Notes under the pieces: generated by a model
What the model was told of the DNA's origin: nothing
The model's input: the letters and a program-made list of their open reading frames with translations, nothing else
The model's database searches: none
Translations under genes and position numbers: made by a program
Shown here: positions 16,777 through 24,845 of the stretch, piece after piece
How positions within the stretch are numbered: the stretch's first letter is position 1
Layout: each line of letters opens with the position of its first letter
Virus record (IMG/VR): IMGVR_UViG_3300042987_002978
Span: 40,852 to 104,851 of that record
Length of the DNA: 64,000 nucleotides
Source of the DNA: a virus
Reading direction: 5' to 3' (one strand)

Positions 16777-17451
16777 ATGTTGATTCAGCCGTACGCAATC
16801 TACGACAATTTCTTGGATGACCCAAGCGCAGTAATCAGGTCTCTTCGCTCGCAAAGGTATTACGTGCAGGGACTACCGGATACGGGACAAGTGTCGAACA
16901 ATGACATACCTCTGGAAATCAACTACGGAGACGAAAGCGTCACCGGAGACCCGAGGTTTGGTTCGCCCTACTGGAAGGGCTACAGGACCAGGGACCTGCA
17001 AGAAATAGACATGGACAGTTACAACATAATCATGAGCAAGTTGCTTGAGCACATATTCGGCTCGTTCACATTGGCACAGATTGAGTTTGACGCCGAAACA
17101 CATTTCCACCTCATGACCAAAGACTTTGTTTTTACTGATACGTGGTTCCACTCCGACGCCAGCAAATTCATTGCCGGCGTTTTGTACCTGGCAGAAGACC
17201 CTGGTCCGAACAGTGGGACGGCGCTGATGATAAACGGTGAAAAAGTCTCAATAGAAAACAAGTTCAACAGGTTGATTGTCTATAACGCTGGCTTGACGCA
17301 CAGCGCAGAAGGCTGTTTCGGGGACTCGCTTGAGAACTGCAGGGCTACGTTTGTATTTTTTATCCGGAATATCTTGCTGTTCAACGACATATTGGAACAG
17401 CAGGAACCGACATCAATGGGCAATCAGCACAATTACATAGGCGGATACTGA
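16777..17451 (+). CDS. DUF6445-like / 2OG-Fe(II) oxygenase-superfamily protein
   Basis: Encodes 224 residues. Seen: an N-terminal YAIYDNFLDDPSAVIRSLRS typical of short phage and bacterial oxygenase-like proteins, DTWFHSDASKF as the HxD site, a VLYLAEDPGPNSGTAL strand, and GLTHSAEGCFGDSLENCRATFVFFI as the distal His and Arg. It is predicted to be cytoplasmic. It lies seven bases before the carbamoyltransferase on the same strand, so the two form a small operon and probably act on the same molecule. Confidence 0.7.
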   Translation: MLIQPYAIYDNFLDDPSAVIRSLRSQRYYVQGLPDTGQVSNNDIPLEINYGDESVTGDPRFGSPYWKGYRTRDLQEIDMDSYNIIMSKLLEHIFGSFTLAQIEFDAETHFHLMTKDFVFTDTWFHSDASKFIAGVLYLAEDPGPNSGTALMINGEKVSIENKFNRLIVYNAGLTHSAEGCFGDSLENCRATFVFFIRNILLFNDILEQQEPTSMGNQHNYIGGY

Positions 17452-17458
17452 CAGGCCA

Positions 17459-19165
17459 ATGAGAATCGTAGGAATAAGTACCGCGCACGATAGTTCTGTT
17501 GCCTCATATTGCGACGGCGAAATTGAGTTCTTCATGAAAGAAGAGCGGATTACCAAGCGCAAGAGGGACAAGAACCCATTCGCAGCCATGGTGGAAACGG
17601 CCAAATTCTTGGGCAACAAGAAAATCGACGCAGTCGCGGTATCTGCACCGCACAACACTGATGTCGACAGTTACTTGTTCGCGATAATCGATGCCGCGAC
17701 AAAGATTTTCAAGACAAACAACATATACAAACTCTTCAACAGCCATCACTTGTGCCATGCTTCGTTGGCTTTTTACAACAGTGGATTTGACAATGCTGTC
17801 GTGGTAATCGTGGACAGAAACGGCTCGAACAATCCGAATTCAAATATGCTGCTTTTCGAGTCCGAAACGGTTTTCACCGCGGAATACCCAAGTTCATTCA
17901 AGGAAATAAAGAAGAACTACTGGCTTGCGCAGCGCGGGCAAAGTTCTGATGCGTTCCTGTTGGAACTCGTTCCCAGAGAGAAAACAAAGAGACCAGGATG
18001 TGAAATATCGTACGAGAGTTTGTACGGCATCACCAAGGTCTACGAAACTGCGACCATTCTCATAGGCGAAGGAATTCTGGAAAACGGCAAGACGATGGGA
18101 CTTGCTGCATACGGGAACGAAAACCAAGATTTTCCCAATCTGTTTCTTGACAACGGCTGTCCCAACGACTCCCTGTTCTCCTATGCGATGAGCAGTCGTG
18201 ACAATACGCTTGCTGCGATATATAAAGAATACGCAGGCAAGATGACCAAAACGGTCGACAAAAACGACTATCAGTTTTATGCGGACTATGCGTATCAAGT
18301 TCAAAAGCAAACACAAGAACAGGTGGCAAAACTCATTGAGACGGCGGTACAGCGAACAGGCATAAAGAACGTTTGCGTCTCTGGTGGTTACGGTTTGAAC
18401 GTTGTTGCCAACGGCTACTACATATCGAAGTTCCCAGACGTCAATTTCTTCTTTGAGCCGCTCGCCGATGACACCGGGAACAGCATTGGCGCGGCAATGC
18501 TTGTTTATAGAGAATTGTCAAAAGACAAAACCATACGACCGTTGAAGTCGACTTTCTTCAACGGCCACGAGCCGCATATTTCAGCAGAAGAATTTGACAG
18601 GCACCCGATTTCATATGGCAAGGCAACCGTCAACGATGTTGCAAGATTGTTGGCGGACAACGCAAAACTTGCCATGTTTGCCGGCAAGGCGGAGGGCGGT
18701 CCGAGAGCGCTCGGGAACAGGTCGATTTTGTTTTACCCAAATCTTGCCGACTCAAAAGACATCGTAAATCGAATTAAGAAACGAGAGTGGTACAGGCCGT
18801 TTGCGGCATGTGTCTTGAAAGAAGATGCCTGGGAATACTTTGACATGATGTCGCTGACCGAAAGCCCGTACATGACCGTTTCTTTCGACTGCCGCGCCAT
18901 GACAAAAGAATTGTTTCCGGGGATTGTCCATGTTGACAATTCGTGCAGAGTGCAGACGGTAGGCGAGGAGAACAAGAACCTACATTCCTTGTTGACGGCA
19001 ATAAAAGAACTGACTGGTCACGGGTTGTTGTTGAATACAAGTTTCAATTTGGCCGGCAGCCCGCTGGTTGAAACTATTGACGATGCGATAAAGGTCATGA
19101 TGGAATCAGAACTTGAATACATCTGGATTCCAGAACACCAGACGCTGCTAGGCAAGCAGCGATAG
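17459..19165 (+). CDS. NodU/TobZ-type O-carbamoyltransferase
   Basis: Encodes 568 residues. The N-terminal Kae1-like domain carries MRIVGISTAHDSS, the metal site HHLCHASLAF (about residues 97-106) and the VDRNGSN turn. The C-terminal domain carries AEGGPRALGNRSIL, REWYRPFAACVL and LLLNTSFN. The family transfers carbamoyl from carbamoyl-phosphate via carbamoyl-AMP to hydroxyl groups on sugars or antibiotics. Some phage members have been linked to carbamoylated hydroxymethyl-cytosine. Here an oxygenase gene precedes it, which could supply the hydroxyl. It ends convergently with a minus-strand gene. Confidence 0.9.
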   Translation: MRIVGISTAHDSSVASYCDGEIEFFMKEERITKRKRDKNPFAAMVETAKFLGNKKIDAVAVSAPHNTDVDSYLFAIIDAATKIFKTNNIYKLFNSHHLCHASLAFYNSGFDNAVVVIVDRNGSNNPNSNMLLFESETVFTAEYPSSFKEIKKNYWLAQRGQSSDAFLLELVPREKTKRPGCEISYESLYGITKVYETATILIGEGILENGKTMGLAAYGNENQDFPNLFLDNGCPNDSLFSYAMSSRDNTLAAIYKEYAGKMTKTVDKNDYQFYADYAYQVQKQTQEQVAKLIETAVQRTGIKNVCVSGGYGLNVVANGYYISKFPDVNFFFEPLADDTGNSIGAAMLVYRELSKDKTIRPLKSTFFNGHEPHISAEEFDRHPISYGKATVNDVARLLADNAKLAMFAGKAEGGPRALGNRSILFYPNLADSKDIVNRIKKREWYRPFAACVLKEDAWEYFDMMSLTESPYMTVSFDCRAMTKELFPGIVHVDNSCRVQTVGEENKNLHSLLTAIKELTGHGLLLNTSFNLAGSPLVETIDDAIKVMMESELEYIWIPEHQTLLGKQR

Positions 19166-19178
19166 CCGCAAAGGCTAT
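19162..19178. terminator. Hairpin at convergent gene ends
   Basis: ATAGCC-GCAAA-GGCTAT overlaps the stop codons of the plus-strand carbamoyltransferase and the minus-strand gene facing it. It has a 6-bp stem and a weak T-rich flank. It may act as a modest bidirectional terminator. Confidence 0.4.
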
Positions 19179-19516
19179 TGATTGTTGGCCGTAAAATCTC
19201 CGGTCGTTTCGTCGTAAGTCCAATTTGGCTGGACGACGTTTTTCTGGGTCGCCTGCATGTGAACGACCTTCGGGTTGGCAGCAAGGGCAGCGGCGAGTTC
19301 TGCCGCGAGTTCTTTGTGCGCAACATGGACAGCACCGACAACCCCGTCGACGACAAGGGCAAAAAATTCATAGTCTTCTGGGTGCTCGGCAGAAGTACGC
19401 ACGGCAGGAACCTCGGAATCCACGGCATCCTGGTGATAACGAATCAACTCTTCAAGAGTCAAATTCTCGATTATCGCTCGCAGTTCTTGTTCTGTGCTCG
19501 AATCTAATGCTGCCAT
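19175..19516 (-). CDS. Hypothetical protein at end of fibre cassette
   Basis: Encodes 113 residues. It starts MAALDSSTEQELRAIIENLT; a helical first half precedes EDYEFFALVVDGVVGAVHVAH, and it ends with NWTYDETTGDFTANNQ. The last segment recalls the Trp-rich ends of the small proteins at 21456 and 24430, but identity is too low to call it a paralogue. Position suggests a virion-associated or fibre-accessory role. No family was recognised. Confidence 0.65.
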   Translation of the reverse strand: MAALDSSTEQELRAIIENLTLEELIRYHQDAVDSEVPAVRTSAEHPEDYEFFALVVDGVVGAVHVAHKELAAELAAALAANPKVVHMQATQKNVVQPNWTYDETTGDFTANNQ

Positions 19517-19538
19517 GTTGACCCCTTAATAAGGTACA

Positions 19539-19703
19539 TCACCATTTGCCGATTGGACATGAGGCCAATTTCAGGCGCGTTTTTACGCGCATGAAACACT
19601 TGCACTCTTTGCATTGGCCGGTCGGCTTGAAAAAGCGAGGACAGGCCTTGCATATGTCAAGCCGCTCTTCATGAAAAGGTCGAGATTGCGTTGACCCTGT
19701 CAT
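19539..19703 (-). CDS. 54-residue four-cysteine zinc-finger-like protein
   Basis: ATG at 19703 overlaps the upstream stop as ATGA; stop at 19539. The product starts MTGSTQSRPFHEERLD. Its core ICKACPRFF...CKECKCFMRVKTRL...CPIGKW has CxxC, CxxCxC and a final Cys, like the small DUF6171-type proteins I associate with phage tail-fibre regions. The cysteine pattern and clean overlap with its neighbour argue it is real. Probably zinc-binding; function unknown. Confidence 0.75.
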   Translation of the reverse strand: MTGSTQSRPFHEERLDICKACPRFFKPTGQCKECKCFMRVKTRLKLASCPIGKW

Positions 19704-20014
19704 TGTCCCTCTTCGGTGCCTTCAAGTGCATCAAGATATGCAGGCCATCTGTGGTTTTCAAAAATCCAAAGGCTTTGAGTCGCATTGATGTATGAATAAA
19801 TTTTTGTCGGAGGGGGATTGATGCCAGAGTCAGCGGCATCTAAAAATGCCTCGACCGCAGACCTCAATTCGCTTTTTACGTGCTCTTCAAGTGCTTCAAT
19901 GAGGCTTTCATCCTTCTCGCACAATTCAACAAGTGCGTCATCGTCAGAAAGAACGATGAACTCGCCATCGTGAATGATTACCGGACCGTTTGTTGTCGAA
20001 CGAATTTCAAACAT
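19700..20014 (-). CDS. Hypothetical acidic protein
   Basis: Encodes 104 residues: a beta-like start MFEIRSTTNGPVIIHDGEFIV, an acidic helical middle and a C-terminal YSYINATQSLWIFENHRWP. No family was recognised. AGGAA lies five bases upstream of the ATG, and a perfect TATAAT box is at 20046-20041 on the minus strand, so it probably has its own promoter. It is coupled to the zinc-finger-like gene downstream. Confidence 0.65.
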   Translation of the reverse strand: MFEIRSTTNGPVIIHDGEFIVLSDDDALVELCEKDESLIEALEEHVKSELRSAVEAFLDAADSGINPPPTKIYSYINATQSLWIFENHRWPAYLDALEGTEEGQ

Positions 20015-20040
20015 TTTTCCTGCCTTTAATAAGTTATTGC

Positions 20041-20046
20041 ATTATA
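20041..20046 (-). promoter_or_regulatory. -10 box upstream of accessory genes
   Basis: Perfect TATAAT on the minus strand, 27 bases before the ATG at 20014 and just after the Cys-rich gene. No convincing -35 is visible. Confidence 0.4.
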
Positions 20047-20063
20047 CCAAAATGGATGGGTTT

Positions 20064-20480
20064 TCAGCCGTTTTCTGTCGCGGCGTACGAGGGTGGATAG
20101 TTGCAAGAAGTGGATACCCTTGTGACAACGCTCGTGTTTGTTGGGCATGAATATGTCGTCGTATAGGTTGGGGAAGCCCCATAACCCCATTCTGGTCTGT
20201 GCAGGTTGGCGTTGTCACACGGTCCGCACCAGTTGGTGCAGTTACATCCACAACCTTGACCTGCTCCGATGCACCATCCACCGCAATTTGCGCCGCCAGA
20301 TGGGCAGTAACTGCCGCTTTGCCATGTCCACGCTGTTGCAGAATAATTCGCCGGGTAGTTGCAAGTCGTTCCGCTCAAAGAAACGATTGCCGTGTTGGTA
20401 TTGCAGGTATAGAACACGCTCCTGCGGGACAGGCCGAATCTCCTTGCCGAGCCGCCGCCCAACTTGTTTACGAATGGCAT
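20064..20480 (-). CDS. Cysteine-rich fibre-associated protein
   Basis: Encodes 138 residues with about 13 cysteines. Two copies of a T(S)xTCNYPxxYxAT motif, one mid-protein and one at the C-terminus, flank a dense region with PSGGANCGGWCIGAGQGC and NCTNWCGPCDN. The N-terminus MPFVNKLGGGSARRFGLSRRS resembles the leaders of the glycine-rich adhesin genes at 21816 and 22592. It is likely a disulfide- or metal-stabilised tip or surface protein. No known family was recognised. Confidence 0.7.
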   Translation of the reverse strand: MPFVNKLGGGSARRFGLSRRSVFYTCNTNTAIVSLSGTTCNYPANYSATAWTWQSGSYCPSGGANCGGWCIGAGQGCGCNCTNWCGPCDNANLHRPEWGYGASPTYTTTYSCPTNTSVVTRVSTSCNYPPSYAATENG

Positions 20481-20499
20481 AAGTCCCCTTGTTTAAATA

Positions 20500-21363
20500 T
20501 TAGGCGAATCGTGTCTGCGCGGCGAACACGGTGAATGTGGCAGCACCAGTCTTTACTGCGGTCATGGTGTACATATCCACCGAGTTGGCGTTTCCAGATG
20601 TCGGTGCGCCAGTAGAACCCTGCCATTCTGTCGTCACACCAGACGTCGTTCCGTTGATTTGAATCGATGTCGCGTAGTAGGGAGTCGCGCCGTTGGTGAC
20701 CATGAACGACGTGGTGGCCATTTCGCCAGTGGCGAGTTTGCTGTCCAACGTCGTGGAAGAATTCCAGCGCAGGTTGATGACAAAGTTGGCGGCCGCGTTC
20801 GACGTGTAGTAGGTGGTTCCGTTTGCGACATCAACCGCAATCGTTCCCGTTGCCGCAGTCGCAGAAATTGTGATTGGCTCGATGACCGATGTGGTCTTGA
20901 CGCTGGAGAAGGTAACTTCACTTGTCGTGCCTACGGCCTGACCAATGGCAATTGACGCAGAAGAGCCTTCGCCAGGAGTATGAGTGACAGTAACGCCCGT
21001 GCCGGCAACTACGTCAGCGACATAGTTTCCGGTTGTGTCGGTACCGAGAGCGACCGAATTGGCGGCAATCGAGGCGACACCGCCGCTTGTGATTGTCAGG
21101 TCTCCGCTTACCTTGCCAAACACGTACGTCGGGATTCTGCTTGCGTCCATTTTTCTATTGGCAGAAGCGCTAACGTCGTAAATTGGGATGTCGTCAGCGT
21201 CAACTATGTCGGCGTTGATGTCTACTGCGTTTGTAATGTCGATTCCGGCAAGGGCTGGGATGCCACTGAGCAGTCGCCAGGTGGTGCCGTCCCATTTCCA
21301 GGTTCGCTCATCGGCCACATACGTGTCATTTACCGATGGAGAGTTTGGGAAATCGATTGCCAT
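20500..21363 (-). CDS. Tail fibre protein, module A (copy 2)
   Basis: Encodes 287 residues. It shares its N-terminus with the gene at 23461 (FP-SPSVN-TY, then RTWKWDGTTWR) and its C-terminal block (TSNAAANFVINLR, SSTTLDSKLA, NGATPYY). Between these is one copy of the GTDTTGNYVADVVAGTGVT...EGSSASIAIGQ repeat that occurs six times in the giant fibre at 28153. Start is supported by TTGGAGG. It closes the second duplicated adhesin module. Confidence 0.8.
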   Translation of the reverse strand: MAIDFPNSPSVNDTYVADERTWKWDGTTWRLLSGIPALAGIDITNAVDINADIVDADDIPIYDVSASANRKMDASRIPTYVFGKVSGDLTITSGGVASIAANSVALGTDTTGNYVADVVAGTGVTVTHTPGEGSSASIAIGQAVGTTSEVTFSSVKTTSVIEPITISATAATGTIAVDVANGTTYYTSNAAANFVINLRWNSSTTLDSKLATGEMATTSFMVTNGATPYYATSIQINGTTSGVTTEWQGSTGAPTSGNANSVDMYTMTAVKTGAATFTVFAAQTRFA

Positions 21364-21455
21364 TGTTCGCCTCCAAGTGGTCCCTGTAATTATGACATAT
21401 CGACGGGGGGACTAGTTAGAAGGGAAAATCGCCCCTTGGTAATAAGGCGCAAAAA

Positions 21456-21806
21456 TCAGCCAGCGGAGACGGCGACCCATGAGGTCGTATCCTCATCCCA
21501 GCGGTATGTTTCCCCGTCGGTTGGATACGGCACCGGTGCCTGCCATCGACAGGTTGACTCGTCAAGAATCCATGAAGCAAAACGCTTAGGGATTATGAAT
21601 GCGTCTCTTTCCTGGTCATACACGCCACCGATAATTGCGTAGTTTTTCCTGAAAGAACCATTTTCGCAAGTTTCTTTCCAGGTTCCGGTCAGACCAAGAG
21701 AAGCGATAAACTGAAGGCCAATTTCTTCAGTTGGGGCATCTTCATCTGATACAAGAATGACATTGGTTACAAAATTATTTTCGTCAAGCGAAGCGTAGTA
21801 TTTCAT
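21456..21806 (-). CDS. Small conserved tail-cassette protein, module B (copy 2)
   Basis: Encodes 116 residues and is paralogous to 24430: both have VTNVI(L/V)VSD, EEIG, a GTWK motif, FRK-YA-IG, YD-ERDAFI-PK and a Trp-rich C-terminus (RWDEDTTSWV). I recall similar short proteins from fibre regions of aquatic phages. Function is unknown; a fibre-assembly helper or a virion accessory are both possible. Confidence 0.75.
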   Translation of the reverse strand: MKYYASLDENNFVTNVILVSDEDAPTEEIGLQFIASLGLTGTWKETCENGSFRKNYAIIGGVYDQERDAFIIPKRFASWILDESTCRWQAPVPYPTDGETYRWDEDTTSWVAVSAG

Positions 21807-21815
21807 GTCGTAATC

Positions 21816-22589
21816 CTACGGACGGAACCTTACGTAGACGATTCCAGAGCCGCCACTTTCGCCTCCGCTGCGCACTGCGCCGCCACCTGCCGACCAACGA
21901 GTTCCACCACCACCGCCACCAGAGTAACTTCCATTGCCAGGACCAGCACCGTTAGAACCGCCCGCACCGTTTCCACCGTTTCTTCCAGAGGTGCCGTTAC
22001 CGCCACCCATGCCGCCTTGCCCCAGCATCGGACCACCACCACCGCCGCCAGCACCACGATAAGTATGACCAGCCGGCTGACCGATGAAAGCCGAAATGTC
22101 GGTTCCGTTACCGCCATTTTGTCCTTGACCTCCACCGTTCGGGGAGCCACCACCGTCGTTACCGCCGCCACCGCCGCCGCCAGTTGAGTTGGTTTGTGAA
22201 CCAAATGTCGTAGTGCCACCATTGCCGCCGTTGCTACTAAGTGCGCCGCCACCGCCACCACCACCAATTGTGATGCTTTGATTTGATGTAAGAGTCAGAA
22301 GCAAACTTTGACGAACCTGTCCGCCACCGCCACCGCCGCCGCCGGCATCGCTACCTTCGTTGCAGCCACCTCCTCCTCCACCGCCGCCACACCATAAGAC
22401 ATCAAACTGCCCCGAGCGAGTGACGGTCAGGGTACCAGAACTGGTGAATGTCAATAAAGTATATGTCTGTCCGTCGACAGTTATGGATGAGGAACTACCA
22501 CCAGTGGCAGCGCCGTAAGGGTTGGGCACTGAGCGAAGAGAGCCAAACCCTCTTCCCGAAGAAGAACCGAATGTTCCAATAATAGGCAT
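21816..22589 (-). CDS. Glycine-rich adhesin-like protein, module C (copy 5)
   Basis: Encodes 257 residues. It starts MPIIGTFGSSSGRGFGSLRS, followed by a Ser/Thr-rich beta segment and a central region of glycine runs spaced by Asn, Ser and Thr, ending GGSGIVYVRFRP. Glycine-rich sequences of this kind can form polyglycine-II bundles like the adhesin of phage S16. It is predicted to be a distal receptor-binding tip. Unlike three paralogues it lacks the YHIYTF end. Confidence 0.75.
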   Translation of the reverse strand: MPIIGTFGSSSGRGFGSLRSVPNPYGAATGGSSSSITVDGQTYTLLTFTSSGTLTVTRSGQFDVLWCGGGGGGGGCNEGSDAGGGGGGGGQVRQSLLLTLTSNQSITIGGGGGGGALSSNGGNGGTTTFGSQTNSTGGGGGGGNDGGGSPNGGGQGQNGGNGTDISAFIGQPAGHTYRGAGGGGGGPMLGQGGMGGGNGTSGRNGGNGAGGSNGAGPGNGSYSGGGGGGTRWSAGGGAVRSGGESGGSGIVYVRFRP

Positions 22590-22591
22590 AG

Positions 22592-23452
22592 TTACACCAC
22601 CACCAAAGAGCCGCTGCCAGTAAACGTGTGAATTGTGTACGAGCCAGAAGTAGTTTTCGAGCCGCCAGTAATTGTGTAGGCACTTGCGCTTGAGGTCAAG
22701 TAGCGAACAATTACGATTCCGGAGCCGCCGCTTAAACCGCCGCCGCCGCCACCTCCACCGCCGCCAGTGTTTGCCGCTCCTACAGTTGCTCCGTTGCCAG
22801 CATCGTAATATCCACCGTTTCCACCACCACCCGCACCACCTGCTTGACTACTCGGGTCTTGACTGGCTCCACCACCACCACCGGCACGAGTTACAGAAGA
22901 GCCTGTTATGGAAGATGCCCTACCAGAGCCACCTCCACTTGTTCCTCCACCTGCAGCGGCACCACCTCCACCACCGGCTGCATCCGCACCGTTTCCGTTT
23001 CCACCACCATAACCTTGACTTGCAGTGCCGCCAAATCCGCCAGTTGCGCCTGAAGATGCACCGCCACCGCCGGAACCACCAGTACCACCGCCACCGCCGT
23101 TTCTACGACCGCCACCGCCACCCGTAGAAGTTATCGTATGAAAAACGGAGTTGGAACCGTTACCTCCTTCTGCACCACCTCCACCACCGACGGTGACCGT
23201 GTAAGTGCCGGCACCGAGAGAAAGAGCCGCTTCTGCGGCTGCGCCACCGCCCGAAGTTTCGCCGGAGACTGACGACCTATAACCACCTCCGCCACCTCCG
23301 CCGCCGTAAGCACCTATTCCTGTGTCGTTTCGGTTTCCACCGCCGCCACCGGCAACGACAAGATATTCAACGCTGAACAGCGGTCTTGCAAAGACTCGTA
23401 ATCCACCGAACCCTCTTGTTGAGGAAGAACAGAACGTTCCTGAAAGCGGCAT
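22592..23452 (-). CDS. Glycine-rich adhesin-like protein, module C (copy 4)
   Basis: Encodes 286 residues. The leader MPLSGTFCSSSTRGFGGLR matches that of copy 5. An EYLVVAGGGGG segment follows, then GYRSSVSGE, then glycine-run repeats, then LSGGSGIVIVRYLTSS and a C-terminal TTSGSYTIHTFTGSGSLVV. It shares the YLVIAGG, YR(S/T)SVSG and GSGIVIxR landmarks with the copies at 24846, 25847 and 26837. Two bases separate it from copy 5. Confidence 0.78.
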   Translation of the reverse strand: MPLSGTFCSSSTRGFGGLRVFARPLFSVEYLVVAGGGGGNRNDTGIGAYGGGGGGGGYRSSVSGETSGGGAAAEAALSLGAGTYTVTVGGGGGAEGGNGSNSVFHTITSTGGGGGRRNGGGGGTGGSGGGGASSGATGGFGGTASQGYGGGNGNGADAAGGGGGAAAGGGTSGGGSGRASSITGSSVTRAGGGGGASQDPSSQAGGAGGGGNGGYYDAGNGATVGAANTGGGGGGGGGGLSGGSGIVIVRYLTSSASAYTITGGSKTTSGSYTIHTFTGSGSLVVV

Positions 23453-23460
23453 AGTTATTC

Positions 23461-24426
23461 CTATGCGAACTTGGTCTGAGTCTCTAGCACCTGGTATGTC
23501 GGGGTTGCTGCGGTCTTGACAATCGTGAACGAGTAAACGTCAATCGACGAAGCGTTGCCTGCAGAAATTGCGGATGGAACCTTCGGAGTAACTGCCGACC
23601 CGTCAATCTGGATGACGTTCGGATAGTACGGAGTCGCTCCGTTCTGATTCATCCACACGACGGTTATCACGTCGCCTACCGCCAGTTTTGACGAAAGGGT
23701 CGTGCTTGAGTTGTAACGGAAGTTCAGCGTGTGGTTCGCCGTCGCGTTCGATGTGTAGAACCAAATCGACGATGTTGCAATGTCAATGTTGATGGTTCCA
23801 GTAGCGGCCGCGGCAACGACGTTTGCGCGCTCCTGAAGGCCCTGAACGATGAGTTCTTTCGTCAGGTTTGTGTGAGCACCGTTGATTGTCGGGCTCGTCA
23901 AGGTCTTGTTCGTCAGCGTGTCACTTGAGGATGTCGTAACGACGTTTACTCCCTCAATAGTGACGACTCCTGCCGCACTGCGGGCAAGCGTGGTGTCGTT
24001 GGCGTGGCCAAGTTCAATCGAGCCGACACCGAGAGGCGAGGTCGTTGAAGTGCCCAATTTTGAGATAGCGATGGCCGCTGCCGCATTGACATCAGCATCG
24101 ACAATCACGCCTGAAGCAATTGAAGTAACTCCGGAGGAATCAATGGTTACATCGCCAGATTCTGTAACAGAGGTGGGGACCCCAGAGGCGTTGTAAACGA
24201 TGATATTCCCAGCAGTGCTAGTAGCGAGTTTGGACAGTGCAATCGCTGCGGCTGCATTGATGTCCGCATTGACGATTGAGCCGTCGGCCAGTTCAGTCGA
24301 GCCGACCGAACCGGCACCGAGAGCACCGGTAACGATTTTCCACGAAGTGCCGTTCCACTGCCACGTGCGAGCGCCGTCAGTGTACGTCTGGTTGACAGAA
24401 GGACTTGATGGAAATGTTAACGGCAT
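23461..24426 (-). CDS. Tail fibre protein, module A (copy 1)
   Basis: Encodes 321 residues. It is paralogous to 20500 at both ends. The middle holds two repeats of the IVNADINAAAAIALSKL / IVDADVNAAAAIAISKL type, common in phage fibre shafts. It probably trimerises. It follows the module-B gene by three bases, in the same order as in the second module. Confidence 0.8.
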   Translation of the reverse strand: MPLTFPSSPSVNQTYTDGARTWQWNGTSWKIVTGALGAGSVGSTELADGSIVNADINAAAAIALSKLATSTAGNIIVYNASGVPTSVTESGDVTIDSSGVTSIASGVIVDADVNAAAAIAISKLGTSTTSPLGVGSIELGHANDTTLARSAAGVVTIEGVNVVTTSSSDTLTNKTLTSPTINGAHTNLTKELIVQGLQERANVVAAAATGTINIDIATSSIWFYTSNATANHTLNFRYNSSTTLSSKLAVGDVITVVWMNQNGATPYYPNVIQIDGSAVTPKVPSAISAGNASSIDVYSFTIVKTAATPTYQVLETQTKFA

Positions 24427-24429
24427 AAA

Positions 24430-24798
24430 TTACTCTCCTTGGGGTACGACTTCATCCCATTGAAGTTCTTCTTCGTTCCAGACCCAGAATCCTGTCTCTG
24501 GACGCGCAACCGGGGCTTCCCAGTCGCATGTTGTCTCGTTGAGAACCCAAGACGGGTACGGCTTCGGTGCGATGAATGCATCGCGCTCGGCATCATACGC
24601 ATAGCCGATTCCGGCATAACGCTTGCGGAAGTTGTTGTTGTACGAGGTTTGCTTCCAAGTGCCGCCGAGAAGATTCGTGCAGAAAGCCACACCGATTTCC
24701 TCACTGGCCGGAAAGTCTCCACCACCGCAATCGTTGTTGGATACGACGATTACCTGCGTCACGATGTTGTCCGAGTCAATTTGGGCAAAATGTGCCAT
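24430..24798 (-). CDS. Small conserved tail-cassette protein, module B (copy 1)
   Basis: Encodes 122 residues and is paralogous to 21456: IDSDNIVTQVIVVSNND, an EEIG segment, GGTWKQTSYNNNFRKRYAGIG, ERDAFIAPKPYPSWVLNETT and a tail ending WNEEELQWDEVVPQGE. It lies between glycine-rich genes and the module-A fibre. Function unknown. Confidence 0.75.
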   Translation of the reverse strand: MAHFAQIDSDNIVTQVIVVSNNDCGGGDFPASEEIGVAFCTNLLGGTWKQTSYNNNFRKRYAGIGYAYDAERDAFIAPKPYPSWVLNETTCDWEAPVARPETGFWVWNEEELQWDEVVPQGE

Positions 24799-24845
24799 GT
24801 TCTTGCTCTCCTATAGTGGTTGGCTCACATTATAGGCCATGGGCA

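Noticed and set aside
16777-19165. Carbamoyltransferase and neighbour as host contamination
   Set aside because: They share a divergent promoter with phage-strand oxygenases and abut fibre genes with tight spacing. Similar genes are known in phages.
22200-22400. Possible CRISPR-like or low-complexity repeat array in glycine-rich genes
   Set aside because: The repeats are irregular codon-level glycine runs within open frames, without spacers of constant length. No CRISPR array was seen anywhere in the window.
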